From positions 682,001-746,000 of the forward strand of contig CAVYMJ010000001.1 in assembly GCA_963769585.1 (NCBI GenBank): a stretch of DNA of 64,000 nt, read 5' to 3'. The translations under genes and the position numbers were made by a program. Below the pieces are notes generated by a model that searched no databases, was not told the DNA's origin, and saw only the letters and a program-made list of their open reading frames with translations. The DNA comes from SSC3 sp963769585. GTDB taxonomy: Bacteria > Actinomycetota > Actinomycetes > Propionibacteriales > Nocardioidaceae. Below are positions 24,855-31,791 of the stretch, piece after piece (position 1 is the first letter of the stretch; each line of letters begins with the position of its first letter).

Positions 24855-26054
24855 TCAGGGTGCGGTCGAGCGGAAGCCCAAGCCGTTCGGGATGGGGCGC
24901 TGCCGGCCGTCGGACGGGGAGTTCCAGACCTTGAGCAGTCCGTCTGCAGGCCGCGCCGCGACCATCGTCGAGGAGCCGCCGCCGTCGAGGTTCAGGGCGT
25001 CTTCGGCGCCGAGCGAGAGCAGCAGCCTGGCCAGCTCGACCATGGTGGCGCCGCGGCTGTCGAGCTGACGGCCGTCGACGACCACCAGCAGCAGCCTGCG
25101 GCCATCGTGGTCGATCCCGATGGCGGTGCGCGGGTGAAGGGCTCGGTCGTCCCTGGGGACGATCGCTCCGTCGCGGAGCAGGACTGCGTTGCTGGTCAGC
25201 GCCAGCCTCGGCTCGCCCCGGACCCAGGTCCGCACCTGCACCCGGGTCCCCTTACGGAGCCGGCGCAGCGAGTCGGCCCCGCGTCCGCGACCGACGAGCA
25301 CTGGGCCCCTCACGACCTGTCCTTCGGAGAGCCGCTTCCGGTTGGATACGACCCGACCCCGGCGTACGACGACCTCGCGGACGTTCGGATGCCGGGGTCC
25401 CATGACCCGGTAGCCGGCCGTCTTGCCCCAGCGGGGTGTGTACACCCCGACGCCGTGCGGGTCCACCGTCGGAGAGTTCAGGTTCGTGATGAGGATCTTC
25501 GGGTGGCGGGGGATCCTGGCGACGAGTTCGACGCCGGTGATCTGGGGCTGGCCGGCCTTGTCCAGGACGAAGGCCGCGTTGGGTCTGACGACCGGGCCAT
25601 GCAGCAGACGCCGGCGGTCGACGCCGACCCCCAGAGGCGCGCCGAGGTCGGCGATGTCGAAGAAGTCGCCGTTGACGCCGGCGACGGCGCCCTGGTGGGT
25701 GAGGATCCGTTTCAGCGGCGCTCTCCTGCGCAGGTACTGCGTCCCGGCGTACCGGAGTCGCAAAGTGGGCTCGTCGAGGTTCCCGCTGAGCAGGAAGACC
25801 CGCTGCGGCCCGCGCGCGTCGGCCTGGTCCCACTGCCGGTAGGTCAGGCCGGGGGCGACCTCGTACTGCCACTGGTTCTTGACCACGGGGGCAGCCCGCG
25901 TCGCCGGCATCGGCGCCGCGACCTCACCGGCGCGCCCGTCGGAGGTCTGGCGTGTGTAGCCGCCGGGTCGTGACGCGGACTCCGGCTGGGCGGTGGCAGG
26001 TGCAGCTAGGGCAAGGCCGAGAAGAAGGACACCTGCTCCGAGAGTTCGTCGCAT
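24855..26054 (-). CDS. Secreted phosphodiester glycosidase (NAGPA-domain) protein
   Basis: A 399-residue exported protein. It has a Sec signal (MRRTLGAGVLLLGLALAAPATA, cleavage near residue 22), a linker and a C-terminal NAGPA/phosphodiester glycosidase domain. Typical motifs are GAVAGVNGDFFD, RTAIGIDHDGRRLLLVVVDGR, and ALNLDGGGSSTMV near the end. Family members remove sugar-phosphate caps or act on cell-wall glycans. The start MRRTLG is chosen over a TTG-started extension; a TATGGT hexamer lies 6 nt before it on this strand. It is downstream of fadE5 but separated by a strong terminator. Confidence 0.85.
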   Translation of the reverse strand: MRRTLGAGVLLLGLALAAPATAQPESASRPGGYTRQTSDGRAGEVAAPMPATRAAPVVKNQWQYEVAPGLTYRQWDQADARGPQRVFLLSGNLDEPTLRLRYAGTQYLRRRAPLKRILTHQGAVAGVNGDFFDIADLGAPLGVGVDRRRLLHGPVVRPNAAFVLDKAGQPQITGVELVARIPRHPKILITNLNSPTVDPHGVGVYTPRWGKTAGYRVMGPRHPNVREVVVRRGRVVSNRKRLSEGQVVRGPVLVGRGRGADSLRRLRKGTRVQVRTWVRGEPRLALTSNAVLLRDGAIVPRDDRALHPRTAIGIDHDGRRLLLVVVDGRQLDSRGATMVELARLLLSLGAEDALNLDGGGSSTMVAARPADGLLKVWNSPSDGRQRPIPNGLGFRSTAP

Positions 26055-26080
26055 CACTCGACCATAAGCAAACAACACCG

Positions 26081-26109
26081 AGGCCGCGCACCTTTGCGGT
26101 GCGCGGCCT
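26081..26109 (-). terminator. Terminator after fadE5
   Basis: A perfect 12-bp stem (AGGCCGCGCACC / GGTGCGCGGCCT) with a 5-nt loop lies between the fadE5 stop and the glycosidase start. It serves the reverse-strand fadE5 transcript. Confidence 0.8.
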
Positions 26110-26141
26110 GGGGTGTGTCTGGATCTGCGACGTGCCTGGGC

Positions 26142-28010
26142 TCAGAAGGCCTCTTCGGCCAGGTCCATCAGCGACAGGTCGACGTTCTCCGCGATCGCCC
26201 GCTCCGAGGCGACCTTCGGCAGTACGTTGCGCGCGAAGAACTGCGCCGCCGCGACCTTGCCCTCGTAGAACGACTTGTCCTTCGCGCTGACGTCGCCACC
26301 GAGCTTGGTCAGGGCCACCTCGGCGCCGCGCAGCAGCAACCAGGAGCAGACGATGTCGCCGAGCACCATGAGCAGCCGAGAGGTGTTCAGGCCGACCTTG
26401 TAGATGTTGCGAAGGTCGCCGCCCTCCGCGCTGGTGTCGGCCGACATCAGGTGACCGATCATGGTGGCGACCATCGCCTCGCCGTCGGCGAGGGCCTTCT
26501 CGAGAAGCTCGCGCTCCACCTTCAGACGGCCGTTGCCGGCCTCGCTCGCGATGAAACCCTTGATCTCGTTCGCCAGGTAGCCGAGTGCCTGGGCCTGGTC
26601 CTTGACGATCTTGCGGAAGAAGAAGTCCTGACCCTGGATGGCGGTCGTGCCCTCGTAGAGGGTGTCGATCTTGGCGTCCCGGACGTACTGCTCGATGGGG
26701 TACTCCTGCAGGAAGCCCGAGCCACCGAAGGTCTGCAGGGACTCGGTGCCCAGCAGCACCCAGGAGCGCTCCGAGCCGTAGCCCTTGACGATCGGCAGCA
26801 GCAGGTCGTTCACGCGCGCAGCGAGGTCGTCCGGCTCGCCGTTGTGCTCGGCGACCAGGACGCGGTCCTGCCAGGACGCGGTGTAGAGCACCAGTGCGCG
26901 CATCGCCTCGGCGTACGACTTCTGCGTCATCAGCGACCGGCGTACGTCGGGGTGGTGGGTGATCGTGACGCGCGGAGCGGTCTTGTCGGCGGCCTGGGTG
27001 AGGTCGGCACCCTGGACGCGGCTCTTGGCGAACTCGAGCGCGTTGAGGTAGCCCGAGGAGAGTGTGGCGATGGCCTTGGTGCCCACCATCATCCGCGCGT
27101 TCTCGATGACGTCGAACATCTGGGCGATGCCGTCGTGCACCTCGCCGAGCAGGTAGCCGACTGCTGGCTCCTTCTCGCCGAAGGTCACCTCGCAGGTGTT
27201 GGAGACCTTGATGCCCATCTTGTGCTCGACGTTGGTGACGTAGGCGCCGTTGCGCTCCCCGGTCAGCTCACCGGTCTCCAGGTCGAAGTGGAACTTGGGA
27301 ACAATGAAGAGGGAGAGACCCTTGGTGCCGGGCCCCCCGAGGCCTTCGATGCCGGCCGGCCGGGCGAGCACCAGGTGGATGATGTTCTCACTCATGTCGT
27401 GCTCGGCTGAGGTGATGAAGCGCTTGACGCCCTCGATGTTCCAGGTGCCGTCCTCGTTGGCCGTGGCCTTGGCCCGGCCGGCGCCGACGTCGGAGCCCGC
27501 GTCTGGCTCGGTCAGCACCATGGTGGCGCCCCACTGCCGCTCGACGATGAGCTCGGCGATCCGTACGTCGCGGGCGACGCCGTTGGAGTTTTTGAAGAGC
27601 ACCGAGGCGAAGCTGGGACCTGCGGAGTACATCCAGATGGGAGCGTTGGCACCGAGCACGAACTCGCCGACGGCCCAGTTCAGGGAGGCAGGAGCCGACT
27701 GGCCGCCGAGAGCCTCGGGAAGCTGGAGGCGCCACCACTCGGCCTTCATGAAGGCCTCGTAGGACTTCTTGAACGACTCGGGCAGGTTGGCGGTGCTGGT
27801 GACCGGGTCGAACACCGGCGGGTTGCGGTCGCTGTCGACGTACGACGCGGCCAGGTCCTCGCGGGCGAGACGCTCGGTCTCGGCCAGGATCTCCTTGGCA
27901 GTGTCGACGTCCACCTCGGCGAACGGGCCGGAACCGTAAACCTCGTCGCGGCCGAGTACCTCGAAGAGGTTGAACTCGATGTCGCGGATGTTGGACTTGT
28001 AGTGGCTCAT
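26142..28010 (-). CDS. fadE5: FadE5-like acyl-CoA dehydrogenase
   Basis: A 622-residue FAD enzyme for the first oxidation step of fatty-acid beta-oxidation, passing electrons to ETF. The N-terminal YKSNIRDIEFNLFEVLG is the extra domain typical of FadE5-type long enzymes. The core has MVLTEPDAGSDVGAG, WNIEGVKRFITSAEHD and the catalytic Glu in DTLYEGTTAIQGQDFF. The C-terminal extension (after about 480) is usual for this 600-residue subfamily. The ATG has GAGGTGG upstream. The promoter holds three TACYGNCCRGTA-like palindromes. Of the known members, mycobacterial FadE5 (Rv0244c) acts on a broad chain-length range. Confidence 0.92.
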   Translation of the reverse strand: MSHYKSNIRDIEFNLFEVLGRDEVYGSGPFAEVDVDTAKEILAETERLAREDLAASYVDSDRNPPVFDPVTSTANLPESFKKSYEAFMKAEWWRLQLPEALGGQSAPASLNWAVGEFVLGANAPIWMYSAGPSFASVLFKNSNGVARDVRIAELIVERQWGATMVLTEPDAGSDVGAGRAKATANEDGTWNIEGVKRFITSAEHDMSENIIHLVLARPAGIEGLGGPGTKGLSLFIVPKFHFDLETGELTGERNGAYVTNVEHKMGIKVSNTCEVTFGEKEPAVGYLLGEVHDGIAQMFDVIENARMMVGTKAIATLSSGYLNALEFAKSRVQGADLTQAADKTAPRVTITHHPDVRRSLMTQKSYAEAMRALVLYTASWQDRVLVAEHNGEPDDLAARVNDLLLPIVKGYGSERSWVLLGTESLQTFGGSGFLQEYPIEQYVRDAKIDTLYEGTTAIQGQDFFFRKIVKDQAQALGYLANEIKGFIASEAGNGRLKVERELLEKALADGEAMVATMIGHLMSADTSAEGGDLRNIYKVGLNTSRLLMVLGDIVCSWLLLRGAEVALTKLGGDVSAKDKSFYEGKVAAAQFFARNVLPKVASERAIAENVDLSLMDLAEEAF

Positions 28011-28052
28011 GAATCCACCTCGGTGTGGTCTCGTGACGGGTGCGTCCTCGGT

Positions 28053-28101
28053 TACCGGCCGGTGTACTGACCAGTAACTTGATGATACGTACTCATCAGT
28101 A
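28053..28101. promoter_or_regulatory. Three TetR-type operator-like palindromes upstream of fadE5
   Basis: TACCGGCCGGTG (28053-28064) and TACTGACCAGTA (28065-28076) abut. TACTCATCAGTA (28090-28101) follows 13 bp further on. All fit or nearly fit TACYGNCCRGTA. On the reverse strand a TTGTCC (28106-28111) and TATCAT (28082-28087) with 18-bp spacing form a plausible promoter, so the boxes cover the -35/-10 interval and the start region. A similar box lies in front of etfD. Confidence 0.6.
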
Positions 28102-28225
28102 GGTAGGACAAGGACTTGGCCGGATCTGGTGCCTGGGAAGGCGATTCGCACGCGTAGGACGTGTCGGGGCCCACAGAAGATCGGGGTTACGGGCCGCGCG
28201 AACGGGCGTCAAGCGGGCATACAGA

Positions 28226-28249
28226 AAGCGGCGCCGAGCGGCGCCGCTT
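28226..28249 (-). terminator. Terminator after csbD
   Basis: A perfect 10-bp stem (AAGCGGCGCC / GGCGCCGCTT) with a 4-nt loop is followed on the reverse strand by TCTGTAT. It starts 13 bp past the csbD stop. Confidence 0.75.
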
Positions 28250-28261
28250 CCTGCGAGGGCG

Positions 28262-28438
28262 TCAGTCCTTGGTGAAGGCGTCCTTGACCTTCTCTGCAGC
28301 CTGCTTGAGGTCGGCCTTGGTCTGGTCAGCCTTGCCCTCGGCCTGCCACTGCTCGTTGTCCGTCGCTTCTCCGACCTTCTCCTTGGCCTGGCCCTTGAGC
28401 TCGTCGGCCTTGTTCTCGAACTTGTCCTGCGTTCCCAT
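28262..28438 (-). CDS. CsbD-family stress protein
   Basis: A 58-residue, highly charged helical protein (MGTQDKFENKADELKGQAKEK and VGEATDNEQWQAEGKADQ) of the CsbD family, which is induced by general stress in many bacteria; its biochemical role is unknown. The start follows a good ribosome-binding site (AGGAGG, 6 nt away); longer readings upstream lack support. A 7-bp palindrome ACCGGGT/ACCCGGT with a 4-bp centre (28483-28500) lies 45 bp upstream and may be regulatory. A terminator follows. Confidence 0.85.
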   Translation of the reverse strand: MGTQDKFENKADELKGQAKEKVGEATDNEQWQAEGKADQTKADLKQAAEKVKDAFTKD

Positions 28439-28659
28439 GCGGTCCTCCTGTGTCGGTGGCGAACGTATCGACACCGGGTCAGTACCCGGTCCCGGCGGAG
28501 CCATGCGCAGAGGCTGCGGGGCTCCGAGCCCAGAAAGGGAAAGCGCACAAATAGCCCGTTCGGGTCATAGCCGCGGCCAAGGAACCGGAGCACGTTGGGC
28601 GTTGCGAAGGGGCCATCCGTGCCGCCTCGGCGGCCTACTCAAGGTTCGGGGTCTCCACC

Positions 28660-30570
28660 ATGCTCACTTTCCTCCGTCCGACCACCCGCCAAGGGGCAGG
28701 CAGACGTGGCTTCGCGGCTCTCATGCTCGCCGGGCTCGTCACCGCGCTGCTCGCGACACCTCGCTCGGCCGACGCTGTTGGCGAGGTCCAGGACCCGGAC
28801 CGCAACAGCGCGGACCTGACGGCTTGGGGCTGGCACACCAACGCCACGCCGGCCACCGTCAAGTCGTTCGTCGGCAAGGGCTACCGGATCATCGACCTCG
28901 AGGTGAACTCCGCGTCACCACGCTTCAGCGTCGCCTACGTTAAGAACTCAGGCAGCTACGCCCGGGGCTGGTGGTGGTACTACGGGCAGACCATTGCCAA
29001 GGTCAAGGCCAAGCTCGCCGCTAAGAACGCGCGCCTGGTCGACATCGAGGCGTACTCGACCTCGGCTGGGCGTCGGTACGCCGTGGTGATGGTGAGCAAC
29101 ACCGGACCGGCGCTCAAGGGTTGGGGCTGGCACTACGGCGTCAAGCTCTCCACCATCACCAACTACGTCAGCACCCACAACGTCCGGGTGATCGACGTCG
29201 ACCGCTACGCCACGAGCAACGGACCCCGGTACGCCGCGATCTACATCGCCAACACCGGTGTGGACGCCAAGCCCTGGTGGCACTACTACAACGCCACCAA
29301 GGCGCAGCTGGTCTCGGCCCTGAAGACGAACCGGGCCCGGCTCATCGACCTGGAGCGCCGGTCCAACGGCCGCTACGACGCGGTGATGCAGCAGGGCTCG
29401 GGCGAGTACTGGTGGTGGGTGCTCGGACAGAGCACCGGACAGCTCAGTGCCTTCGCGGCCCAGCATGGCGCCCGGATCTACAAGATCAACCCGTACGTCA
29501 AGAACGGGAAGCGCTACTTCAACGCTCTGCTCATCAACGATGTCAACGCCGAGACCAGTCGAGTCCGGGCGTTGGTCGAGTCGAAGATGAAGGGCTCCTG
29601 GGGCTTCTACCTCAAGCAGGTCGGCGGTCCCACGGTGGTCTCTCTGAACGCGGGCACGGTCTTCGAGCCGGCCAGCATGATCAAGATCGTGCACGCTGTG
29701 ACGGCGCTGCGCGACGTACAGAAGCCGTCGACCAGCACGACGCTGAACACGAACGTGACCTGGTACGCCAGGCCATCCGACCCCGCCCGCTACCCGGGCA
29801 GCCCCGGTTATGGCGACGACAAGAACAAGTGCGCGTACAAGAACGACGGCACGCTGATCACCACCAAGAAGTACGTCGACAAGCTCGGCTCGGTGATCGT
29901 CAAGAACATGATGCAGCAGTCGGACAACCGCACCACCGATGCGGTCACCCGCAAGTACGGCTTCAGCAAGCTCAACACCACCATCGCCGTGGCCGGAATG
30001 ACCAAGAGCAAGCTGCACCACCGCATCGGCTGCCCGGCGAAGTCCTCCCCGCAGCCGTGGAAGAACAACAAGCTGACCCTGGTCGACGCAGGCAAGATCT
30101 ACGAGAAGGTGGAGAACCTCACGCTGCTCGACGCGACCCGGCGTGACGCGCTCTACGGCTTCATGTCGGGCGGGCCGATCGGCGACGGCGCCCTCAAGGA
30201 CATGATCATCGCGGAGGCGAACGCGGCGGGTCTCAGTGCAGCGGACCGCGACCTGTTCGTGTCCCGCGTGGTCGCCCGGTCAAAGGGCGGAAGCTACGGG
30301 CTCTGCCCGAAGTCGGGCAACTGTGATCCGAAGGTCATCGAGGACCGGACCGTCGGCGGGACCATCTGGCTGCCCACCCGGAGCCGGGCAGGTGGGATCG
30401 TCGACAACCCGTTCGTCTACGGACGTTTCTTCAACACCACCTTCAATTGCACGTTCGACGCCGTAGACGACGGGAACTGCTCGTCGTACAACAAGGTGGC
30501 GGATGGCATCGGCGTGGTTGGGGTCGAGATGTTCCGCCTCGCGGTCAGGCAGGCTCTCGCAACCTGGTGA
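28660..30570 (+). CDS. Secreted polyglycine-hydrolase-like serine hydrolase
   Basis: A 636-residue exported protein with a signal peptide of about 39 residues. Four to five degenerate N-terminal repeats follow (about 45-290; each with a GWGWHYG/PWWHYYNA-like Trp/Tyr cluster and a RLVDIE/RVIDVDRY-like strand), resembling the bacterial tandem repeat domain of polyglycine hydrolases. The C-terminal domain (about 300-636) is beta-lactamase-like with S339-x-x-K342 (PASMIKI), S421-D-N423 and K542-G-G. A long Cys-bearing insertion lies between K342 and S421. It is probably a secreted peptidase or esterase; the substrate is unknown. It has its own unit, ending in a 14-bp hairpin. Confidence 0.8.
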   Translation: MLTFLRPTTRQGAGRRGFAALMLAGLVTALLATPRSADAVGEVQDPDRNSADLTAWGWHTNATPATVKSFVGKGYRIIDLEVNSASPRFSVAYVKNSGSYARGWWWYYGQTIAKVKAKLAAKNARLVDIEAYSTSAGRRYAVVMVSNTGPALKGWGWHYGVKLSTITNYVSTHNVRVIDVDRYATSNGPRYAAIYIANTGVDAKPWWHYYNATKAQLVSALKTNRARLIDLERRSNGRYDAVMQQGSGEYWWWVLGQSTGQLSAFAAQHGARIYKINPYVKNGKRYFNALLINDVNAETSRVRALVESKMKGSWGFYLKQVGGPTVVSLNAGTVFEPASMIKIVHAVTALRDVQKPSTSTTLNTNVTWYARPSDPARYPGSPGYGDDKNKCAYKNDGTLITTKKYVDKLGSVIVKNMMQQSDNRTTDAVTRKYGFSKLNTTIAVAGMTKSKLHHRIGCPAKSSPQPWKNNKLTLVDAGKIYEKVENLTLLDATRRDALYGFMSGGPIGDGALKDMIIAEANAAGLSAADRDLFVSRVVARSKGGSYGLCPKSGNCDPKVIEDRTVGGTIWLPTRSRAGGIVDNPFVYGRFFNTTFNCTFDAVDDGNCSSYNKVADGIGVVGVEMFRLAVRQALATW

Positions 30571-30580
30571 GGCTGACGTA

Positions 30581-30611
30581 GGCCGCGGCGACGGCCTCCG
30601 TCGCCGCGGCC
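30581..30611 (+). terminator. Hairpin after the secreted serine hydrolase
   Basis: A perfect 14-bp stem (GGCCGCGGCGACGG / CCGTCGCCGCGGCC) with a 3-nt loop starts 11 bp after the stop. There is no T tract. Confidence 0.7.
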
Positions 30612-30654
30612 CGCCGCCTCAGCGGATTCTGTAGTTGTCTGACAGACTTACGCC

Positions 30655-31113
30655 ATGCGAGTCTCCGCGAAGTCCGACTACGCCCTGCGGGCGCTGATCG
30701 AGCTCGCTGGCCGCAGCGACGGCTCCCCGGTGAGCGCTGAGGAGCTGGGGAAGCTCCAGGAGATCCCGCACGGCTTCCTGCAGGCGATCCTTGCCGACCT
30801 GCGCCGGGCCGGGGTCGTGATGAGCCAGCGCGGGCAGTCCGGAGGGTGGCGGCTCGCTCGCTCCGCCGACACCGTGACCGTGGCCGACGTCATCCGGGCC
30901 GTCGACGGACCGCTGGTCAGCGTCTACGGCCTGCGGCCCGAGTCGGTGGAGTACAACGAATCCGCCGAGATCCTCCAGCACGTGTGGATCGCCGCCCGGT
31001 CGAGCCTCCGCCAGGTCTTCGAGCAGGTCTCGCTCCAGGCCCTGGCCGAGAGGAGCCTTCCCAAGCACGTGATCGCGCTGACCAAGGACGAAGAGGCCTG
31101 GCTCCCGCACTGA
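30655..31113 (+). CDS. Rrf2-family transcriptional regulator (no cysteines)
   Basis: A 152-residue winged-helix regulator. The Rrf2 N-terminus MRVSAKSDYALRALIELA is followed by the HTH (about 28-50) and the wing SQRGQSGGWRLAR. It has no Cys at all, so it cannot bind the Fe-S cluster used by IscR/NsrR/RirA-type members; it belongs with non-cluster Rrf2 proteins such as CymR-like ones. A GTCTG/CAGAC palindrome (30637-30647) lies 7 bp before the ATG and overlaps a CAGACT -10-like hexamer, suggesting autoregulation of a leaderless transcript. It is followed by the NTF2-like gene 38 bp downstream. Confidence 0.87.
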   Translation: MRVSAKSDYALRALIELAGRSDGSPVSAEELGKLQEIPHGFLQAILADLRRAGVVMSQRGQSGGWRLARSADTVTVADVIRAVDGPLVSVYGLRPESVEYNESAEILQHVWIAARSSLRQVFEQVSLQALAERSLPKHVIALTKDEEAWLPH

Positions 31114-31129
31114 GGGTTCCCCCCAGAAC

Positions 31130-31143
31130 TAGAACGCGTTACA
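31130..31143. promoter_or_regulatory. KstR-like box in front of the NTF2/KSI-like gene
   Basis: TAGAACGCGTTACA matches TNNAACNNGTTNNA at every fixed position. It overlaps the TACAGT -10-like hexamer (31140-31145) whose expected start point is the GTG start codon at 31152, so binding would block this leaderless gene's promoter. It is the second such box in the window (see 15583). Confidence 0.65.
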
Positions 31144-31151
31144 GTTTTTCC

Positions 31152-31598
31152 GTGATCGAATCAACTGCCATTACCTGGACCGCTCCGGACGGCGACAACC
31201 CGGCCCGCCGGATCTCCCAGCGTTCGTACGACGCGGTCTCCCGCAAGGCCAAGGACGAGTGGCTGGCGCTCTTCGCCGAGGACGCCGTCCTCGAGGACCC
31301 GGTCGGCCCGTCGTTCTTCGACCCCACCGGCCAGGGCCATCACGGTCGCGAGGGGATCAGCGCCTTCTGGGACCTGGCCATCGCGCCCCTGCAGGAGTTC
31401 CACGCGACCATCCACGACTCGTTCGCCAACGGCAACAACTGCGCCAACATCGGCCGCTTCACCACCAAACTCGAGGACGGCACCGTCTCTGACACCGACC
31501 TCGTCGCGATCTATCGCCTCAACGACGATGGCCAGATCGTCAGCATGCGCGCCCACTGGGAGATCGACCGAACCATGGCGACGCTGCGCAAGGAGTAG
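31152..31598 (+). CDS. NTF2-like / ketosteroid-isomerase-family protein
   Basis: A 148-residue SnoaL/KSI-like alpha+beta barrel protein. Segments include SRKAKDEWLALFAEDAVLEDPVGPSFFDPTGQGHHGREGISAFWD, with the DPVG and D/H pattern of steroid delta-isomerase-like and NTF2 domains, and the C-terminal HWEIDR. The GTG start has no ribosome-binding site but sits 6 nt after TACAGT (leaderless). The KstR-like box over its promoter supports a role in steroid or related ring catabolism; catalysis itself is not shown. A longer same-frame reading that runs through the Rrf2 gene is an artefact. Confidence 0.8.
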   Translation: MIESTAITWTAPDGDNPARRISQRSYDAVSRKAKDEWLALFAEDAVLEDPVGPSFFDPTGQGHHGREGISAFWDLAIAPLQEFHATIHDSFANGNNCANIGRFTTKLEDGTVSDTDLVAIYRLNDDGQIVSMRAHWEIDRTMATLRKE

Positions 31599-31600
31599 GG

Positions 31601-31699
31601 GTTGAGCCGGGCATGTTGGTTGGTTGAGCCGGGCATGTTGGTTGGTTGAGCCGGGCATGTTGGTTGGTTGAGCCGGGCATGTTGGTTGGTTGAGCCGGG
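31601..31699. repeat. 22-bp tandem repeat upstream of lon (4.5 copies)
   Basis: Four exact 22-bp units begin GTTGAGCCGGGCATG at 31601, 31623, 31645 and 31667, with an 11-bp partial fifth at 31689. Each begins with GTTGAGCC, the same octamer as the left arm of the HAIR element at 31755, which is 66 bp (three units) from the last copy. There are no spacers, so this is not a CRISPR. Confidence 0.95.
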
Positions 31700-31754
31700 G
31701 TTTCGCTGGCAGTGAACGCCGCCCGTCACCGGGAACAGCGCCGTCCTCCTAATA

Positions 31755-31775
31755 GTTGAGCCTTCATCACTCAAC
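31755..31775. promoter_or_regulatory. HspR-associated inverted repeat (HAIR) upstream of lon
   Basis: TTGAG at 31756-31760 and CTCAA at 31770-31774 are spaced by 9 bp, exactly as in the HAIR consensus CTTGAGT-N7-ACTCAAG. The outer bases G and C also pair. HspR controls dnaK, clpB and lon in Streptomyces, so this is a likely heat-shock repressor site for the lon gene 16 bp downstream. Confidence 0.75.
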
Positions 31776-31791
31776 TTCACGAGGGGTCACA

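Noticed and set aside
31152..31598. Start of the NTF2-like protein inside the Rrf2 gene (frame open from 30846)
   Set aside because: The upstream part is a shadow of the Rrf2 gene. The GTG at 31152 lies at the expected distance from the TACAGT -10.
31601..31699. Possible CRISPR array
   Set aside because: The 22-bp units are directly adjacent with no spacers, and no cas genes are near.
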